Part shown: piece after piece, positions 1 to 8,820 of the stretch
How the letters are laid out: the number at the start of each line of letters is the position of its first letter
Position numbering within the stretch: position 1 is the first letter of the stretch
Assembly: GCA_017577615.1 (NCBI GenBank)
Contig: PKRE01000004.1
Location: 1 to 64,000 of the forward strand
Origin: Gammaproteobacteria bacterium
GTDB taxonomy: Bacteria; Pseudomonadota; Gammaproteobacteria; Steroidobacterales; Steroidobacteraceae
Length of the DNA: 64,000 nucleotides
Direction of reading: 5' to 3'
Made by a program: the position numbers and the translations under genes
The notes under the pieces: generated by a model
What the model was told of the DNA's origin: nothing
The model's input: the letters and a program-made list of their open reading frames with translations, nothing else
Database searches by the model: none

Positions 1-129
1 CCTGGCGACAATGTGAAGATGACGGTGGAGCTGATCAGCCCGATTGCGATGGAAGAGGGCTTGCGCTTTGCGATCCGCGAGGGCGGCCGCACAGTCGGCG
101 CGGGCGTGGTGACGAAGATCCTGCAGTAA
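1..129 (+). CDS. tuf: Elongation factor Tu, C-terminal end (partial)
   Basis: The window opens inside a forward reading frame whose last 42 codons encode the end of EF-Tu domain 3, with [12 protein letters not shown], then [20 protein letters not shown] and the stop TAA. This is the highly conserved EF-Tu C-terminus, the beta-barrel that contacts the tRNA T-stem. EF-Tu delivers aminoacyl-tRNA to the ribosomal A site using GTP. The position directly before rpsJ is the usual str-to-S10 junction of proteobacteria. The 5' part lies outside the window. Confidence 0.97.
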   Translation, partial: PGDNVKMTVELISPIAMEEGLRFAIREGGRTVGAGVVTKILQ

Positions 130-138
130 CCAAAGGTA

Positions 139-206
139 GACAGTTGTCAGTTTGACGGCTGGCGAGCGCAACGTCTGCGAGCACGTACGGTCAACACTCA
201 ACTGTC
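139..206. repeat. Imperfect inverted repeat, tuf-rpsJ spacer
   Basis: The left arm at 139-156 (GACAGTTGTCAGTTTGAC) can pair with the right arm at 190-206 (GTCAACACTCAACTGTC) across a 33-bp loop. It fills most of the 92-bp gap between tuf and rpsJ and belongs to the GTCAGTTG type of spacer repeats, which recurs between rpmD and rplO. It has no T-tract, so it does not look like an ordinary terminator. Confidence 0.65.
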
Positions 207-221
207 AACCGAGAGCTGACT

Positions 222-536
222 ATGGCAACGAACCAGAACATTCGCATACGCCTGAAGGCCTTCGATCACCGCTTGATCGATAATTCAGCGCGCGAAATCG
301 TCGAGACGGCGAAACGTACGGGTGCCACGGTACGCGGTCCAGTTCCGCTGCCGACGAAGATCGAGCGTTTCACCGTGCTGATTTCGCCGCATGTCGACAA
401 GGACGCGCGCGATCAGTACGAGATTCGGACGCACAAGCGTCTGATGGACATTCTCAATCCCACCGACAAGACGGTGGATGCCCTCATGAAGCTCGAGCTT
501 CCTGCGGGCGTCGATGTGCAGATCAAGCTGAATTAA
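222..536 (+). CDS. rpsJ: 30S ribosomal protein S10
   Basis: The 104-residue product has the S10 sequence ([14 protein letters not shown] near the N-terminus, then GPVPLPT and RTHKRLMDI) and the usual length of about 103. S10 lies in the 30S head and also acts as NusE in transcription antitermination. The ATG at 222 begins the conserved sequence; only a weak GAGAG lies upstream. It is normally the first gene of the S10 operon, but here it is cut off from rplC by a 398-bp gap with its own promoter-like sequence. Confidence 0.98.
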   Translation: MATNQNIRIRLKAFDHRLIDNSAREIVETAKRTGATVRGPVPLPTKIERFTVLISPHVDKDARDQYEIRTHKRLMDILNPTDKTVDALMKLELPAGVDVQIKLN

Positions 537-546
537 ACGTGTCGAG

Positions 547-598
547 GGCACTGAGCACTGGGCGCTGACTTGCATCCTGGGCCCAGTGCCCAGTTGCC
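547..598. repeat. Imperfect inverted repeat (CCCAGTGCCC type)
   Basis: The left arm GGCACTGAGCACTGGGC (547-563) pairs with the right arm GCCCAGTGCCCAGTTGCC (581-598) with one bulge. The same GCCCAGTGCCC words recur in the spacers before rplP, rplE and rpsM, which defines one of the spacer-repeat types of this genome. It lies between the rpsJ stop and the internal promoter. Confidence 0.65.
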
Positions 599-614
599 CG
601 TCAGCTCGGGCCGC

Positions 615-642
615 TTGCAAAGTGGCCATAGCTGACTATAAT
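615..642 (+). promoter_or_regulatory. Sigma70-type promoter upstream of rplC
   Basis: TTGCAA at 615-620 is followed after 16 bp by a perfect TATAAT at 637-642. This is one of the best -35/-10 matches in the ribosomal region. A start near 649 would give a leader of about 285 nt before rplC. Promoter activity is inferred from sequence only. Confidence 0.7.
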
Positions 643-886
643 TCGCGCCTCTTTGCGCCGAGGTCTGGCCCTGACGGGGTACCGCTCGAGCGGCGTGACC
701 GCCACCCGATGGTGCCGGTTGGCCTCTCTTTCCGGTCCTTCCTAAGCCTGATCCCTGTCCGAGGGCCGCTCCTCGGTACGGTCGACCGGTCTGATTCAGC
801 GGCCAAATGTTCCGCTGCCGGTCGTGAGCAAAGAATCTCGTACCTGACGCTTCAGCCAATCGTAGCTGGACGCGGACTGAACAATT

Positions 887-916
887 GCGCTGACGACCCG
901 TTGCGGGTGGCAGCGC
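887..916 (+). promoter_or_regulatory. Stable hairpin just upstream of the rplC ribosome binding site
   Basis: GCGCTG (887-892) pairs with CAGCGC (911-916), and inside it CCCG (897-900) pairs with CGGG (904-907) around a TTG loop. Only a short TTTA follows, and the rplC Shine-Dalgarno AGAGGA lies about 5 bp further on. The position suits a translational or attenuation control element for the rplC-led part of the operon, but no experiment supports this. Confidence 0.5.
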
Positions 917-934
917 TTTAGAAGAGGACAAGCG

Positions 935-1627
935 ATGAGCGCCAAGACCCTGGGTCTGGTCGGTCGAAAGGCCGGTATGACGCGTGTTTTCACCGAGGCG
1001 GGCGAATCCGTGCCGGTGACGGTCATCGAAGCCCTGCCGAATCGAATCACGCAGATTCGTACAGAGGAAATCGACGGCTATCGCGCCGTTCAGGTCGCGG
1101 TCGGCGAGCGTAAACCCTCGCGCGTGAACAAGCCGCTCGCAGGACATTACGCGAAGGCGAAGGTCGCTCCAGGGGAGGCGCTCGTGGAGTTCCGCCTGGA
1201 GGGCGACGAAGGCAAGGATCTCGTCATGGGTGGCGAGATCAAGGTCGATCTGTTCCAGGAAGGCCAGATCGTCGATGTCACAGGCACGACGATCGGTAAG
1301 GGTTTCGCCGGTGTCATGAAACGGCACAATTTCGCCGGCGGTAATGCCTCCCATGGTGCGTCCCTCACGCACCGCGCACCGGGTTCGATCGGTCAGCGGC
1401 AAACGCCCGGTCGCGTCTTCCCTGGTAAGCGCATGGCTGGGCACATGGGCGTACGCAGATGCACGGTGCAGAACTTGCAGATCGTGCGCGTGGATGCCGA
1501 GCGCAATCTTCTACTGATTCGTGGTGCAGTGCCCGGCGCGCCCGGCGGGCGCGTCATCATCCGGCCGTCCTTAAAGGCAGCGGCGCGTGCGCGGAAGAAG
1601 GCGCAGGCGGCTTCGGCCAAGAAGTAA
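935..1627 (+). CDS. rplC: 50S ribosomal protein L3
   Basis: The 230-residue product matches L3, with [13 protein letters not shown] at the N-terminus and the signature around [21 protein letters not shown]3 is an early-assembly protein that reaches the peptidyl-transferase centre. The ATG at 935 has a good AGAGGA upstream. It is about 20 residues longer than E. coli L3 because of an Ala/Lys/Arg-rich C-terminal tail. It is the first gene behind the internal promoter and leader, and rplD follows after 25 bp. Confidence 0.98.
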   Translation: MSAKTLGLVGRKAGMTRVFTEAGESVPVTVIEALPNRITQIRTEEIDGYRAVQVAVGERKPSRVNKPLAGHYAKAKVAPGEALVEFRLEGDEGKDLVMGGEIKVDLFQEGQIVDVTGTTIGKGFAGVMKRHNFAGGNASHGASLTHRAPGSIGQRQTPGRVFPGKRMAGHMGVRRCTVQNLQIVRVDAERNLLLIRGAVPGAPGGRVIIRPSLKAAARARKKAQAASAKK

Positions 1628-1652
1628 CCCAGGACAGTAGAAGTAGACCGCC

Positions 1653-2270
1653 ATGAATTTGAAGTTGGTCAGCAAGGGCGCGCAGCCGCAGGACTTTCCG
1701 GTATCCGACGCGACTTTTGCGCGCGAATTCAACGAAGCGCTCGTTCATCAGGTCATCACCGCGTACCTGGCTGCGGGCCGTGCCGGTACAAAGGCGCAAA
1801 AGACGCGCGCCGAGGTAAGTGGCGGCGGTGCGAAGCCATGGCGTCAGAAGGGCACTGGCCGCGCACGCGTGGGTTCGATCCGCAGCCCGATTTGGGTCGG
1901 CGGTGGACGTGCATTCGCGGCGAAGCCGCGCAGCTTTGCGCAGAAGGTCAATCGCAAGATGTATCGTGGCGCGCTGCGCGCGATGCTCTCGGAGCTCGCG
2001 CGCCAGGAGCGGCTGCTCGTCGTGAACGGCATCGAGCTCGAGGCGCCGAAGACGAAGCTGTTGGTGCAGAAGCTGGCCGAGCTGGGCGTGGGCGAGAATG
2101 TGCTCGTGCTCATCGAAGCCTACGATGAGAAGCTCGCGCTGGCCTCGCGCAATCTGCCATATGTAGACGTGCTGCCGGTCAGTGCGCTGAATCCGGTCAG
2201 TCTTGCCCGTCACGACAAAGTGCTTGCTACTGTCGGCGCGGTGCGCCTGCTCGAAGAGAGGCTCGCATGA
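1653..2270 (+). CDS. rplD: 50S ribosomal protein L4
   Basis: The 205-residue product carries the L4 core, including [25 protein letters not shown], the extended loop lining the exit tunnel. In E. coli L4 also represses its own operon by acting on the S10 leader, which matters here because of the unusual leader before rplC. The stop TGA overlaps the first ATG of rplW (ATGA). The last bases of the gene form the first copy of a 15-bp tandem duplication. Confidence 0.98.
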   Translation: MNLKLVSKGAQPQDFPVSDATFAREFNEALVHQVITAYLAAGRAGTKAQKTRAEVSGGGAKPWRQKGTGRARVGSIRSPIWVGGGRAFAAKPRSFAQKVNRKMYRGALRAMLSELARQERLLVVNGIELEAPKTKLLVQKLAELGVGENVLVLIEAYDEKLALASRNLPYVDVLPVSALNPVSLARHDKVLATVGAVRLLEERLA

Positions 2271-2288
2271 GTAAGGCTCGCATGAGTA
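2259..2288 (+). repeat. Exact 15-bp tandem duplication at the rplD/rplW junction
   Basis: AGGCTCGCATGAGTA occurs twice head to tail, at 2259-2273 and 2274-2288. The unit contains the end of rplD, the ATGA overlap and the first codons of rplW. The duplication therefore gives rplW two in-frame ATG codons (2267 and 2282) and an N-terminus reading [10 protein letters not shown]. Reading frame is kept because the unit is 15 bp. Confidence 0.9.
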
Positions 2289-2584
2289 AAGAGAGCTTGA
2301 TGAACGTGCTGCTCGCGCCGCACGTGTCGGAGAAGAGTGCGCGTATCTCCGAGAGCGCGGATCATTTTGTGTTCCGCGTGCGTCGGGACGCGACGAAGCC
2401 CGAGATCAAAGCCGCCGTAGAGCTGATGTTCGAGGTGAAGGTGGCCGAGGTGAACGTCGTCAACGTCGAAGGCAAGACGAAGCGCTTCGGTCAGCGGATC
2501 GGACGTCGCAAGGGTTTCAAGAAGGCTTATGTCCGCCTGGCGCCCGGTCAGAAGATCGAGTCGCTCGCCGGCGTGGAAGTTTGA
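2267..2584 (+). CDS. rplW: 50S ribosomal protein L23
   Basis: The product is 105 residues from the first ATG (or 100 from the second at 2282) and matches L23: [14 protein letters not shown], then [20 protein letters not shown] and [11 protein letters not shown]23 sits at the tunnel exit and docks trigger factor and SRP. Which ATG is used is open: the first gives a stop-start overlap with rplD, while the second has the conserved MSKE-type start. It is followed after 17 bp by rplB. Confidence 0.97.
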   Translation: MSKARMSKESLMNVLLAPHVSEKSARISESADHFVFRVRRDATKPEIKAAVELMFEVKVAEVNVVNVEGKTKRFGQRIGRRKGFKKAYVRLAPGQKIESLAGVEV

Positions 2585-2601
2585 GCGTCTAGGAGCGCAC
2601 C

Positions 2602-3426
2602 ATGGCACTGATCAAAGCAAAACCGACTTCGCCGGGACGACGCTTCCAGGTCAAGGTCTCGCGCGCGCACCTGCACAAGGGCGGCCCGCTGCGCACGCTG
2701 GTCGCTCCCAAGCATTCGACAGGGGCGCGTAACCACTACGGCCGGCAGACGGTGCGCCATCGTGGCAACGGCCACAAGCAGAAGTACCGGCTGGTCGATT
2801 TCTTGCGCAACAAGGACGGTGTGCCGGGCAAGATCGAGCGGCTGGAGTACGATCCGAACCGCAGCGCGCATCTTGCGCTGGTGCTGTACGCGGACGGAGA
2901 GCGCCGGTACATCTTGGCCCCCAAGGGCGTCGAGGTGGGGGAGACCATCATGTCGGGGCCGGAGGCGCCGATCAAACCCGGTAACTGCATGCCGCTGCGT
3001 CACATTCCGATCGGTACGACGATCCACAACATCGAGCTGAAGCCGGGCAAGGGTGGTCAGCTCGCGCGTGCCGCCGGCACCTCGGCGCAACTCGCCGCGC
3101 GCGAAGGCGCCTACGCGACGATTCGTTTGCGTTCGAACGAGATGCGCAAGGTGCACATCGATTGCCGCGCAACGATCGGCGAAGTCAGCAATGAGGAGCA
3201 CAACCTGCGCAGCTACGGCAAGGCTGGCGCCATGCGGTGGCGCGGTATCCGACCGACGGTGCGTGGTGCAGCGATGAACCCGGTCGACCACCCGCACGGT
3301 GGTGGTGAGGGCAGAGCGGGACAGGGTAACCCGCACCCGGTCAGCCCGTGGGGTTGGAACACCAAGGGCATGAAGACGCGTCGCAACAAGCGCACGACGC
3401 ACATGATCGTTCGTCGTCGCAACTGA
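2602..3426 (+). CDS. rplB: 50S ribosomal protein L2
   Basis: The 274-residue product has the full L2 length and hallmarks: KPTSPGRR near the start, the SH3-like core, and the conserved [14 protein letters not shown] segment with the histidine close to the peptidyl-transferase centre. L2 joins the subunits and supports peptide-bond formation. The ATG at 2602 has TAGGAG upstream. An 88-bp spacer precedes rpsS. Confidence 0.98.
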   Translation: MALIKAKPTSPGRRFQVKVSRAHLHKGGPLRTLVAPKHSTGARNHYGRQTVRHRGNGHKQKYRLVDFLRNKDGVPGKIERLEYDPNRSAHLALVLYADGERRYILAPKGVEVGETIMSGPEAPIKPGNCMPLRHIPIGTTIHNIELKPGKGGQLARAAGTSAQLAAREGAYATIRLRSNEMRKVHIDCRATIGEVSNEEHNLRSYGKAGAMRWRGIRPTVRGAAMNPVDHPHGGGEGRAGQGNPHPVSPWGWNTKGMKTRRNKRTTHMIVRRRN

Positions 3427-3514
3427 TGAGAGAGGGGTTAGCGTCCGCGGCAACGGTTCGCCGCTTCGATTGAGCGACCGATGTTCGCGAGCTACAGCCT
3501 AGAGGAAGCAGACA

Positions 3515-3784
3515 GTGCCTCGTTCGATTAAGAAAGGACCGTTCGTCGATTCGCATCTTGCGAAGAAAGTCCGTTTGGCGGTGGAGAAGAACGATCGCCG
3601 CCCGATCAAGACTTGGTCGCGTCGGTCCATGATCGTTCCGGAGATGGTCGGATTGACGATCGCAGTGCACAACGGTCGTCAGCACGTGCCTGTGCTGATC
3701 ACCGAGAACATGGTGGGGCACAAGCTCGGTGAGTTCGCGCCCACACGTACGTTCAAGGCGCACTCTGGCGACAAGAAGGCATAG
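3515..3784 (+). CDS. rpsS: 30S ribosomal protein S19
   Basis: The 89-residue product begins [11 protein letters not shown] and ends with the [15 protein letters not shown] signature of S19, a 30S head protein that contacts S13 and the A-site finger. The start is GTG at 3515, preceded by AGAGGAAG. The length equals the family norm of about 92. rplV begins 10 bp after the stop. Confidence 0.98.
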   Translation: MPRSIKKGPFVDSHLAKKVRLAVEKNDRRPIKTWSRRSMIVPEMVGLTIAVHNGRQHVPVLITENMVGHKLGEFAPTRTFKAHSGDKKA

Positions 3785-3794
3785 GGGCCTGATC

Positions 3795-4136
3795 ATGCGA
3801 GTTGCTGCAAGACTGAAGTACGCGCGTATTTCGCCGCAAAAGTGCCGTCTGGTTGCCGACATGGTGCGCGGCAAGCCTGTCGGGCAGGCGTTGAACGTGC
3901 TGCGCTTCACGCCAAAGAAGGGCGCGCGGATCGTGCGCAAGGTGCTCGAGTCGGCGATCGCGAACGCGGAAAACAACTTCAGCGCCGATGTCGACGAGCT
4001 GAAGGTGGAGACCATCACCGTGGACGCGGCGCCGACGTACAAGCGGTTTCGCGCTCGAGCGAAGGGACGCGGTACCCGTATTTTGAAACGCAATAGCCAC
4101 ATCTCGATCACGGTGGGGGACGGCAGGAACGACTGA
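3795..4136 (+). CDS. rplV: 50S ribosomal protein L22
   Basis: The 113-residue product begins [19 protein letters not shown] and ends with the [20 protein letters not shown] beta-hairpin that lines the exit tunnel and is a known macrolide-resistance site. The reading frame stays open upstream to 3729, but the ATG at 3795 starts the conserved protein and has AGGGG just before it. A 100-bp spacer with a repeat element separates it from rpsC. Confidence 0.97.
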   Translation: MRVAARLKYARISPQKCRLVADMVRGKPVGQALNVLRFTPKKGARIVRKVLESAIANAENNFSADVDELKVETITVDAAPTYKRFRARAKGRGTRILKRNSHISITVGDGRND

Positions 4137-4137
4137 G

Positions 4138-4215
4138 GCTGGAGACTGGAGACTTGAGGCTGGAGTGAGAACGAACCTGTTCATGCGCCAGCCCAGTGCG
4201 CCAAGCCTCGAGCCC
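4138..4215. repeat. Degenerate inverted repeat in the rplV-rpsC spacer
   Basis: The spacer starts with tandem-like GGCTGGAGACTGGAG words and ends with CCAGCCCAGTGCGCC and GCCTCGAGCCC, which can pair back only imperfectly (GAGGCTTG/CAAGCCTC is the best local match). It looks like a worn member of the CCCAGTGC repeat type. No T-tract or gene is visible. Confidence 0.4.
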
Positions 4216-4236
4216 AAACGAGCGTAGCGAGTAGTT

Positions 4237-4938
4237 ATGGGTCAGAAAGTCAATCCAATCGGAATTCGCCTCGGCATTACGCGCGAGTGGACCTCGAAGT
4301 GGTACGCGTCGACGAAGAATTTTCCGTCGTACGTGTACACGGACTTCCAGGTGCGCGAGTTTCTGAAGAAGAAGCTTGCCGAGGCGTCCGTGAGCCGCAT
4401 CAACATCGAGCGCGCGGCGCGCAAGGTGAACATCACGATTCATACTGCTCGCCCAGGCATCGTGATCGGCAAGAAGGGCGAAGACATCGAAAAGCTCCGC
4501 GCGCAGGTGGCGGAGATGGTAGGCATGCCGATCGCGGACGTGCGTATCAACATCTCTGAGATTCGTAAGCCGGAGCTCGACGCGCAGCTGGTTGCCGAAG
4601 GTATCGCGCAGCAGCTCGAGCGCCGAGTGATGTTCCGCCGGGCAATGAAGCGCGCGGTGACCAACACGATGCGCAGTGGTGCGCTCGGCGTGAAAGTGCG
4701 CGTCTCCGGTCGCTTGAACGGTGCCGAGATCGCGCGCACGGAGTGGTATCGCGAAGGGCGCATTCCGCTGCATACCTTCCGCGCGGATATCGACTATGGA
4801 TTCGCCGAGGCGAAGACCACGTATGGCGTGATCGGCGTGAAGGTGTGGGTCTTCAAGGGCGAGGTGTTCAATCAACCGGAGCAGGCGGCAGAGTCAGCCG
4901 AGGGGCAGGCGCCTGCTCCCGCGGAGGCGACGGCCTGA
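4237..4938 (+). CDS. rpsC: 30S ribosomal protein S3
   Basis: The 233-residue product starts [17 protein letters not shown] and contains the KH-domain GXXG loop ([17 protein letters not shown]) near residues 65-85, followed by the S3 C-terminal domain. S3 helps form the mRNA entry tunnel and its helicase activity. The acidic, Ala/Pro/Glu-rich tail after about residue 212 resembles that of other gammaproteobacterial S3 proteins. The ribosome binding site is weak. Confidence 0.98.
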   Translation: MGQKVNPIGIRLGITREWTSKWYASTKNFPSYVYTDFQVREFLKKKLAEASVSRINIERAARKVNITIHTARPGIVIGKKGEDIEKLRAQVAEMVGMPIADVRINISEIRKPELDAQLVAEGIAQQLERRVMFRRAMKRAVTNTMRSGALGVKVRVSGRLNGAEIARTEWYREGRIPLHTFRADIDYGFAEAKTTYGVIGVKVWVFKGEVFNQPEQAAESAEGQAPAPAEATA

Positions 4939-4948
4939 GCGAGGCGAT

Positions 4949-5030
4949 CGGGCTCTGGGTGCCGGACGCTGGGATCCAGCAGCGACCAGGTTGAGCGCCC
5001 GAGCCCAGCGCCCAGGGCCCAGCAGCCCGG
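4949..5030. repeat. Inverted repeat in the rpsC-rplP spacer (CCCAGCGCCCAG type)
   Basis: The left arm CGGGCTCTGGGTGCC...GGACGCTGGG (from 4949) faces the right arm GAGCCCAGCGCCCAGGGCCC (from about 5001), which pairs with it over most of its length. The 104-bp spacer has no gene; the rplP Shine-Dalgarno GGAG follows directly after the right arm. Confidence 0.55.
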
Positions 5031-5042
5031 AGTGACAACGAC

Positions 5043-5462
5043 ATGATGCAACCGAAGCGCACCAAGTACCGCAAGCAGTTCAAGGGACGCAATGCCGGGT
5101 TGGCCCAGAGCGGCAACTATGTCGCGTTCGGGGACTACGGCTTGAAGGCGACGAGCCGTGCTCGCATGACCGCGCGCGAGATCGAGGCAGCGCGTCGTGC
5201 GATGACCCGCTACGTAAAGCGTGGCGGACAGATCTGGGTGCGCGTCTTTCCGGACGTTCCGGTCACGAAGAAGCCTCTCGAAGTGCGTATGGGCAGCGGT
5301 AAGGGCAACGTGGAGTACTACGTCGCCAAGGTGAAGCCGGGCAAGATCCTCTTCGAGATGGAGGGCGTGACGGAGGAGGTGGCGCGCGAGGCGTTTCGGC
5401 TGGCCGCTTCCAAGCTGTCCGTCGACACGCAGTTCGTGGTTCGACAGGTCAGGGCAGGTTAG
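5043..5462 (+). CDS. rplP: 50S ribosomal protein L16
   Basis: The 139-residue product reads [18 protein letters not shown] with the L16 core [20 protein letters not shown] and [24 protein letters not shown]16 organises the A-site of the 50S subunit. Two ATG codons are adjacent at 5043 and 5046; the first gives the family-like M-M-Q-P start, with GGAG upstream. rpmC starts 3 bp after the stop, indicating tight coupling. Confidence 0.98.
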   Translation: MMQPKRTKYRKQFKGRNAGLAQSGNYVAFGDYGLKATSRARMTAREIEAARRAMTRYVKRGGQIWVRVFPDVPVTKKPLEVRMGSGKGNVEYYVAKVKPGKILFEMEGVTEEVAREAFRLAASKLSVDTQFVVRQVRAG

Positions 5463-5465
5463 TCA

Positions 5466-5675
5466 ATGAAGGCGAAAGAGCTGCGACAAAAGTCGCCCGC
5501 AGAGCTGCAGAAGACGCTTCTCGAGCTCCGCCGCGAGCAATTCAATCTCCGGATGGCGAACGCAACCGGCCAGCCGCCGAAGCCGGATCAGTTTGCGAAG
5601 GTTCGTCGCAACATCGCGCGCGTCAAGACGGTGATGGCAGAGATGCGCCGAGCCGCGCAACAGACTGGTAAGTGA
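5466..5675 (+). CDS. rpmC: 50S ribosomal protein L29
   Basis: The 69-residue helical product matches L29 ([29 protein letters not shown], then [16 protein letters not shown]). L29 lies by the tunnel exit beside L23. It is a few residues longer than E. coli L29 (63). It follows rplP by 3 bp and its stop is 2 bp before the preferred ATG of rpsQ. Confidence 0.97.
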   Translation: MKAKELRQKSPAELQKTLLELRREQFNLRMANATGQPPKPDQFAKVRRNIARVKTVMAEMRRAAQQTGK

Positions 5676-5677
5676 CC

Positions 5678-5995
5678 ATGAGCAACCAAGAACTCGAGTC
5701 GCAAGGCACTGCGAAGAAGCGGGCGAAGACGCTCGTCGGCAAGGTTGTCAGCAACAAGATGCAGAAGAGCATCCGTGTTGCAGTCGAGCGGTTCGTGCCG
5801 CATCCGCGTTACCGCAAGTATCAGCGCCGCACGACGAACTTTCTGGCGCACGATGAGCACAACGAATGCCGGGAAGGTGACGTTGTGATGATCGAGGAGT
5901 GCCGGCCGTTGTCGCGGCACAAGAGCTGGCGGCTCGTGAAGATCATCAGCCGCGCGAACAGTACGACTCAGGAAGCGGAAGGGGCGACGTCATGA
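5678..5995 (+). CDS. rpsQ: 30S ribosomal protein S17
   Basis: The product of about 105 residues contains the S17 OB-fold core [31 protein letters not shown] and [24 protein letters not shown]17 is a primary 16S binder. An overlapping GTG at 5672 would add two residues; ATG at 5678 is preferred but not certain. It has a 12-residue N-terminal and a 12-residue C-terminal extension relative to E. coli. Its TGA overlaps the rplN start (ATGA). Confidence 0.96.
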   Translation: MSNQELESQGTAKKRAKTLVGKVVSNKMQKSIRVAVERFVPHPRYRKYQRRTTNFLAHDEHNECREGDVVMIEECRPLSRHKSWRLVKIISRANSTTQEAEGATS

Positions 5996-6360
5996 TTCAG
6001 ATGCGTACGATGCTGGAGGCCGCCGACAACAGCGGAGCGAAGAGCCTCATGTGCATCAAGGTGCTCGGCGGGTCCAAGCGGCGCTATGCGAACATCGGTG
6101 ACGTCATCAAGGTGAGCGTCCGCGACGCGGCTCCGCGCGGAAAGGTGAAGAAGGGAGAGGTCTACGACGCAGTCGTCGTGCGGACCAAGTTCGGCGTGCG
6201 ACGTCCGGATGGCTCGCTCATCCGCTTCGACGGCAATGCGGCAGTGCTGCTCACGAACAAGCTGGAGCCGATCGGTACGCGTATCTTTGGGCCGGTCACT
6301 CGCGAGCTGCGCACGGCGCAGTTCATGAAGATCATTTCGTTGGCACCGGAAGTATTGTGA
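5992..6360 (+). CDS. rplN: 50S ribosomal protein L14
   Basis: The 122-residue product begins [18 protein letters not shown] and matches L14 throughout ([51 protein letters not shown]). L14 forms part of the subunit interface and a GTPase-factor contact. The frame is open further upstream, but ATG 5992 starts the conserved protein, overlaps the rpsQ stop and has GGAAGGGG upstream. Confidence 0.98.
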   Translation: MIQMRTMLEAADNSGAKSLMCIKVLGGSKRRYANIGDVIKVSVRDAAPRGKVKKGEVYDAVVVRTKFGVRRPDGSLIRFDGNAAVLLTNKLEPIGTRIFGPVTRELRTAQFMKIISLAPEVL

Positions 6361-6442
6361 GGGCTCGGGGCTCGGTGCGTGAGGTGAAGAGAGGCTTCCT
6401 TGCCCAGACCTCACGGCGCAAGCTCCTGGGCCAAGCCCGAGG
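6361..6442. repeat. Inverted repeat in the rplN-rplX spacer (GGGCTCGG type)
   Basis: The left arm GGGCTCGGGGCTCGGTGCGT plus GAGGTGAAG (6361-6389) pairs in blocks with the right arm ACCTCACGGCGC and GGGCCAAGCCCGAG (about 6408-6441). The element fills nearly the whole 90-bp spacer and no gene is present. Confidence 0.6.
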
Positions 6443-6450
6443 TTAGGGTT

Positions 6451-6765
6451 ATGAGAAAGATTCGCAGAGGTGACGAAGTCGTGGTGATCACGGGCCGGGA
6501 CAAGGGCCGCCGCGGCACTGTCATCAAGGTGCTCGACGACCGAGTGATCGTCGAGAACATCAACATGAAGAAGCGGCACACTAAGCCGAATCCGCGCACG
6601 AACAGCCCGGGCGGCATCATCGAGAAGGAGGCTCCGCTCCACATCTCGAACGTGATGCTGTGGAACCCGTTCACGCAGAAGGGCGATCGGGTTGGTTTCC
6701 GCACGCTTGCGGACGGGCGGAAGGTTCGCTTTTTCAAGTCGAACAACGAAGTGGTTGACGCTTGA
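6451..6765 (+). CDS. rplX: 50S ribosomal protein L24
   Basis: The 104-residue product starts [22 protein letters not shown], the KOW motif of L24, and continues with [15 protein letters not shown] and [15 protein letters not shown]24 is an assembly initiator at the tunnel exit. The frame is open upstream, but ATG 6451 with AGGG just before it starts the conserved sequence. A 156-bp spacer follows. Confidence 0.97.
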   Translation: MRKIRRGDEVVVITGRDKGRRGTVIKVLDDRVIVENINMKKRHTKPNPRTNSPGGIIEKEAPLHISNVMLWNPFTQKGDRVGFRTLADGRKVRFFKSNNEVVDA

Positions 6766-6921
6766 GGCGGCGACGGAGCGCACGGTTTCGCAACAGAGGT
6801 TTTATGGTTCGTGGGTCCATTCACACAGGGGTGAGGTGTACCGCAGGACGCTCTCGCCGGTGTGAACGCGGCGCGTTTGCCAGCGCCCAGTGCCCAGAGC
6901 CCAGCAGCCGGTAAATCAGGT
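6766..6921. other. 156-bp rplX-rplE spacer with a half repeat
   Basis: This spacer is long for a spc operon. Its right end carries CAGCGCCCAGTGCCCAGAGC and CCAGCAG (about 6880-6908), the same words as the right arms of the spacers before rplC, rplP and rpsM, but no clear left arm was found. No gene, promoter or terminator was recognised in the rest. Confidence 0.4.
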
Positions 6922-7461
6922 ATGGCCAGACTTGCACAGTACTACCGCGAAAAGGTCGTGCCCGAGCTGCAGAAGCAGCTTGGGTACAAGAACGTCATGG
7001 AAGTGCCGAAGATCACGAAGATCACGGTCAACATGGGCGTGGGCGAAGCGGTCACGGACAGGAAGATGATCGACAATGCCGCAGCCGACCTGGCGAAGAT
7101 CACGGGGCAGAAGCCGCTCATCACGCGTGCGCGCAAGTCCGTCGCTGGGTTCAAGGTGCGGCAGGGTTTCCCAATCGGCTGCAAGGTGACGTTGCGTGGT
7201 GCGCGTATGTACGAGTTCTTGGATCGGCTCGTGAACATCGCCATGCCGCGTATCCGCGACTTTCGCGGCTTGAGCCCGCGGTCGTTCGACGGCCGTGGCA
7301 ATTACAACTTCGGCGTGAAAGAGCAAATCATCTTCCCGGAGATTGCATACGATCAGATCGATGCGATTCGGGGCATGGACATCACGATCACGACGACGGC
7401 GAAGGACGACAAGGCCGGTCGTGCGTTGCTCGAAGCGTTCAATTTTCCGTTCCGCAAGTAG
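6922..7461 (+). CDS. rplE: 50S ribosomal protein L5
   Basis: The 179-residue product matches L5: [55 protein letters not shown] and [17 protein letters not shown]5 binds 5S rRNA and contacts P-site tRNA. The frame extends upstream to 6862, but the conserved N-terminus and length point to ATG 6922. It is followed by rpsN after 36 bp. Confidence 0.98.
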   Translation: MARLAQYYREKVVPELQKQLGYKNVMEVPKITKITVNMGVGEAVTDRKMIDNAAADLAKITGQKPLITRARKSVAGFKVRQGFPIGCKVTLRGARMYEFLDRLVNIAMPRIRDFRGLSPRSFDGRGNYNFGVKEQIIFPEIAYDQIDAIRGMDITITTTAKDDKAGRALLEAFNFPFRK

Positions 7462-7497
7462 GCGTCGAGATTCGGCGTAAGGCGATAGGGCGAAGTT

Positions 7498-7803
7498 ATG
7501 GCCAAGACATCAATGGTCAATCGCGAACTGAAGCGTGCGAAGCTGGTGCAGCGATACGCCGCTAAACGTGCGCGTTTGAAGGAAATCATCCGCAAGCCGA
7601 CCTCGACTCCGGAAGAGCGCGAAGCGGCAATCGCCCAGCTTCAGGCGCTGCCGCGTGACTCGAGCAAGGTCCGGCTGCGCAATCGTTGCCAGATCACGGG
7701 ACGGCCTCGCGGCGTTTACCGCAAGTTTGGCCTGGGGCGCACGAAGCTGCGTGAAGCGGCGATGCGCGGCGAGATTCCTGGGCTCAGAAAGGCCAGCTGG
7801 TAA
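7498..7803 (+). CDS. rpsN: 30S ribosomal protein S14
   Basis: The 101-residue product is the long, zinc-free (C-minus) S14 form: [31 protein letters not shown] and the C-terminal [21 protein letters not shown]. Only one cysteine remains of the zinc ribbon found in short S14 forms. S14 lies in the 30S head. It sits between rplE and rpsH as in E. coli. Confidence 0.98.
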   Translation: MAKTSMVNRELKRAKLVQRYAAKRARLKEIIRKPTSTPEEREAAIAQLQALPRDSSKVRLRNRCQITGRPRGVYRKFGLGRTKLREAAMRGEIPGLRKASW

Positions 7804-7829
7804 ACGGCGGGAACCACTGGAGTGAACAC

Positions 7830-8225
7830 ATGAGCATGACCGATCCCATTGCCGACTTCCTGACCCGCATTCGCAATGGCCAGGCTGCGGGTAAGACCGA
7901 GATCACGGTGCCTTCCTCGAAGGTGAAGCTGGCGATCGCGAAGGTGCTGAAGGAAGAGGGCTACATCGAAGACTTCTCTGCGACGACGGTGGACGGAAAG
8001 ACGACGCTCACCGTGCAGCTGAAGTACTTCCAGGGCCGCCCGGTGATCGACCGCCTTGAGCGCGTCAGCCGGCCCGGGCTGCGTGTCTACAAGGGCAAGG
8101 ACGAGCTGCCGACAGTGCTCGGCGGTTTGGGCATCGCCATCGTTTCTACGTCGAAAGGCGTGATGACGGATCGTCAGGCCCGCGCGGCTGGCCACGGCGG
8201 CGAAGTTTTGTGCATCGTGTCCTAG
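7830..8225 (+). CDS. rpsH: 30S ribosomal protein S8
   Basis: The 131-residue product begins [18 protein letters not shown] and ends with the S8 signature [34 protein letters not shown]8 is a primary 16S binder and, in E. coli, the spc-operon repressor acting at rplE. GGAG precedes the ATG at 7830; a second ATG two codons later is possible. A 55-bp spacer leads to rplF. Confidence 0.98.
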   Translation: MSMTDPIADFLTRIRNGQAAGKTEITVPSSKVKLAIAKVLKEEGYIEDFSATTVDGKTTLTVQLKYFQGRPVIDRLERVSRPGLRVYKGKDELPTVLGGLGIAIVSTSKGVMTDRQARAAGHGGEVLCIVS

Positions 8226-8280
8226 TCGACGGCTGTGCCGTAGCTTCGAACCTACAGCCTAGAGTCTCAGGAACACCTAA

Positions 8281-8817
8281 ATGTCTCGAGTAGCTAAACA
8301 ACCCGTACCGCTGCCGCAAGGCGTGACTGCGACGATCGATGCCAATTCGGTCACGATCAAGGGCGCAAAAGGCACGCTGACGTTCACGCTCGACAGCCGT
8401 TATGTGCGGGTCGTCCAGAACGGCAACGAGCTCGCGGTCGAGAAAGTGCGCGACAGCCGCGAGGCCAACATGATCGCGGGAACGACGCGTGCGCACCTAG
8501 CGAACATGGTCGAAGGCGTGAGCAAGGGCTACGAGCGTAAGCTCGAGCTGGTGGGCGTCGGCTACCGCGCTCAGGCACAAGGGAGAAATCTCAATTTGAC
8601 GCTCGGGTTCTCCCACCCGGTCGTCTATGTCGCGCCGGAGGGCATTACGCTGGAGACACCGTCGCAGACCGAGATCGTGGTGAAGGGAGCTGACCGCCAG
8701 CGCGTCGGGCAAGTGGCCGCGGACATCCGTGCGTTCCGCCCGCCAGAGCCGTACAAGGGCAAGGGCGTGCGCTACGCAGGCGAGCGGATCGAGCTGAAGG
8801 AAGCGAAGAAGAAGTGA
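8281..8817 (+). CDS. rplF: 50S ribosomal protein L6
   Basis: The 178-residue product has two L6 repeats and the C-terminal [24 protein letters not shown] signature. L6 lies by the sarcin-ricin loop and factor-binding site. The start [15 protein letters not shown] matches the family and AGGA precedes it. The gene is followed by a clear inverted repeat before rplR. Confidence 0.98.
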   Translation: MSRVAKQPVPLPQGVTATIDANSVTIKGAKGTLTFTLDSRYVRVVQNGNELAVEKVRDSREANMIAGTTRAHLANMVEGVSKGYERKLELVGVGYRAQAQGRNLNLTLGFSHPVVYVAPEGITLETPSQTEIVVKGADRQRVGQVAADIRAFRPPEPYKGKGVRYAGERIELKEAKKK

Positions 8818-8820
8818 TTC

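Larger units (their letters stand above)
537..934 (+). other. 398-bp rpsJ-rplC spacer: promoter plus structured leader
   Basis: No convincing gene is present here; the reading frames are short and unlike known proteins. The spacer holds an inverted repeat (547-598), a strong promoter-like sequence (615-642) and about 290 nt of probable 5' leader. The leader can form a CCGAGG/CCTCGG hairpin near 759-776, a CAGCGG/CCGCTG hairpin near 798-818 enclosed by ACCGG/CCGGT, and a strong hairpin at 887-916 just before the rplC ribosome binding site. In E. coli the L4-binding S10 leader lies upstream of rpsJ; an equivalent placed before rplC is inference. Confidence 0.6.
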
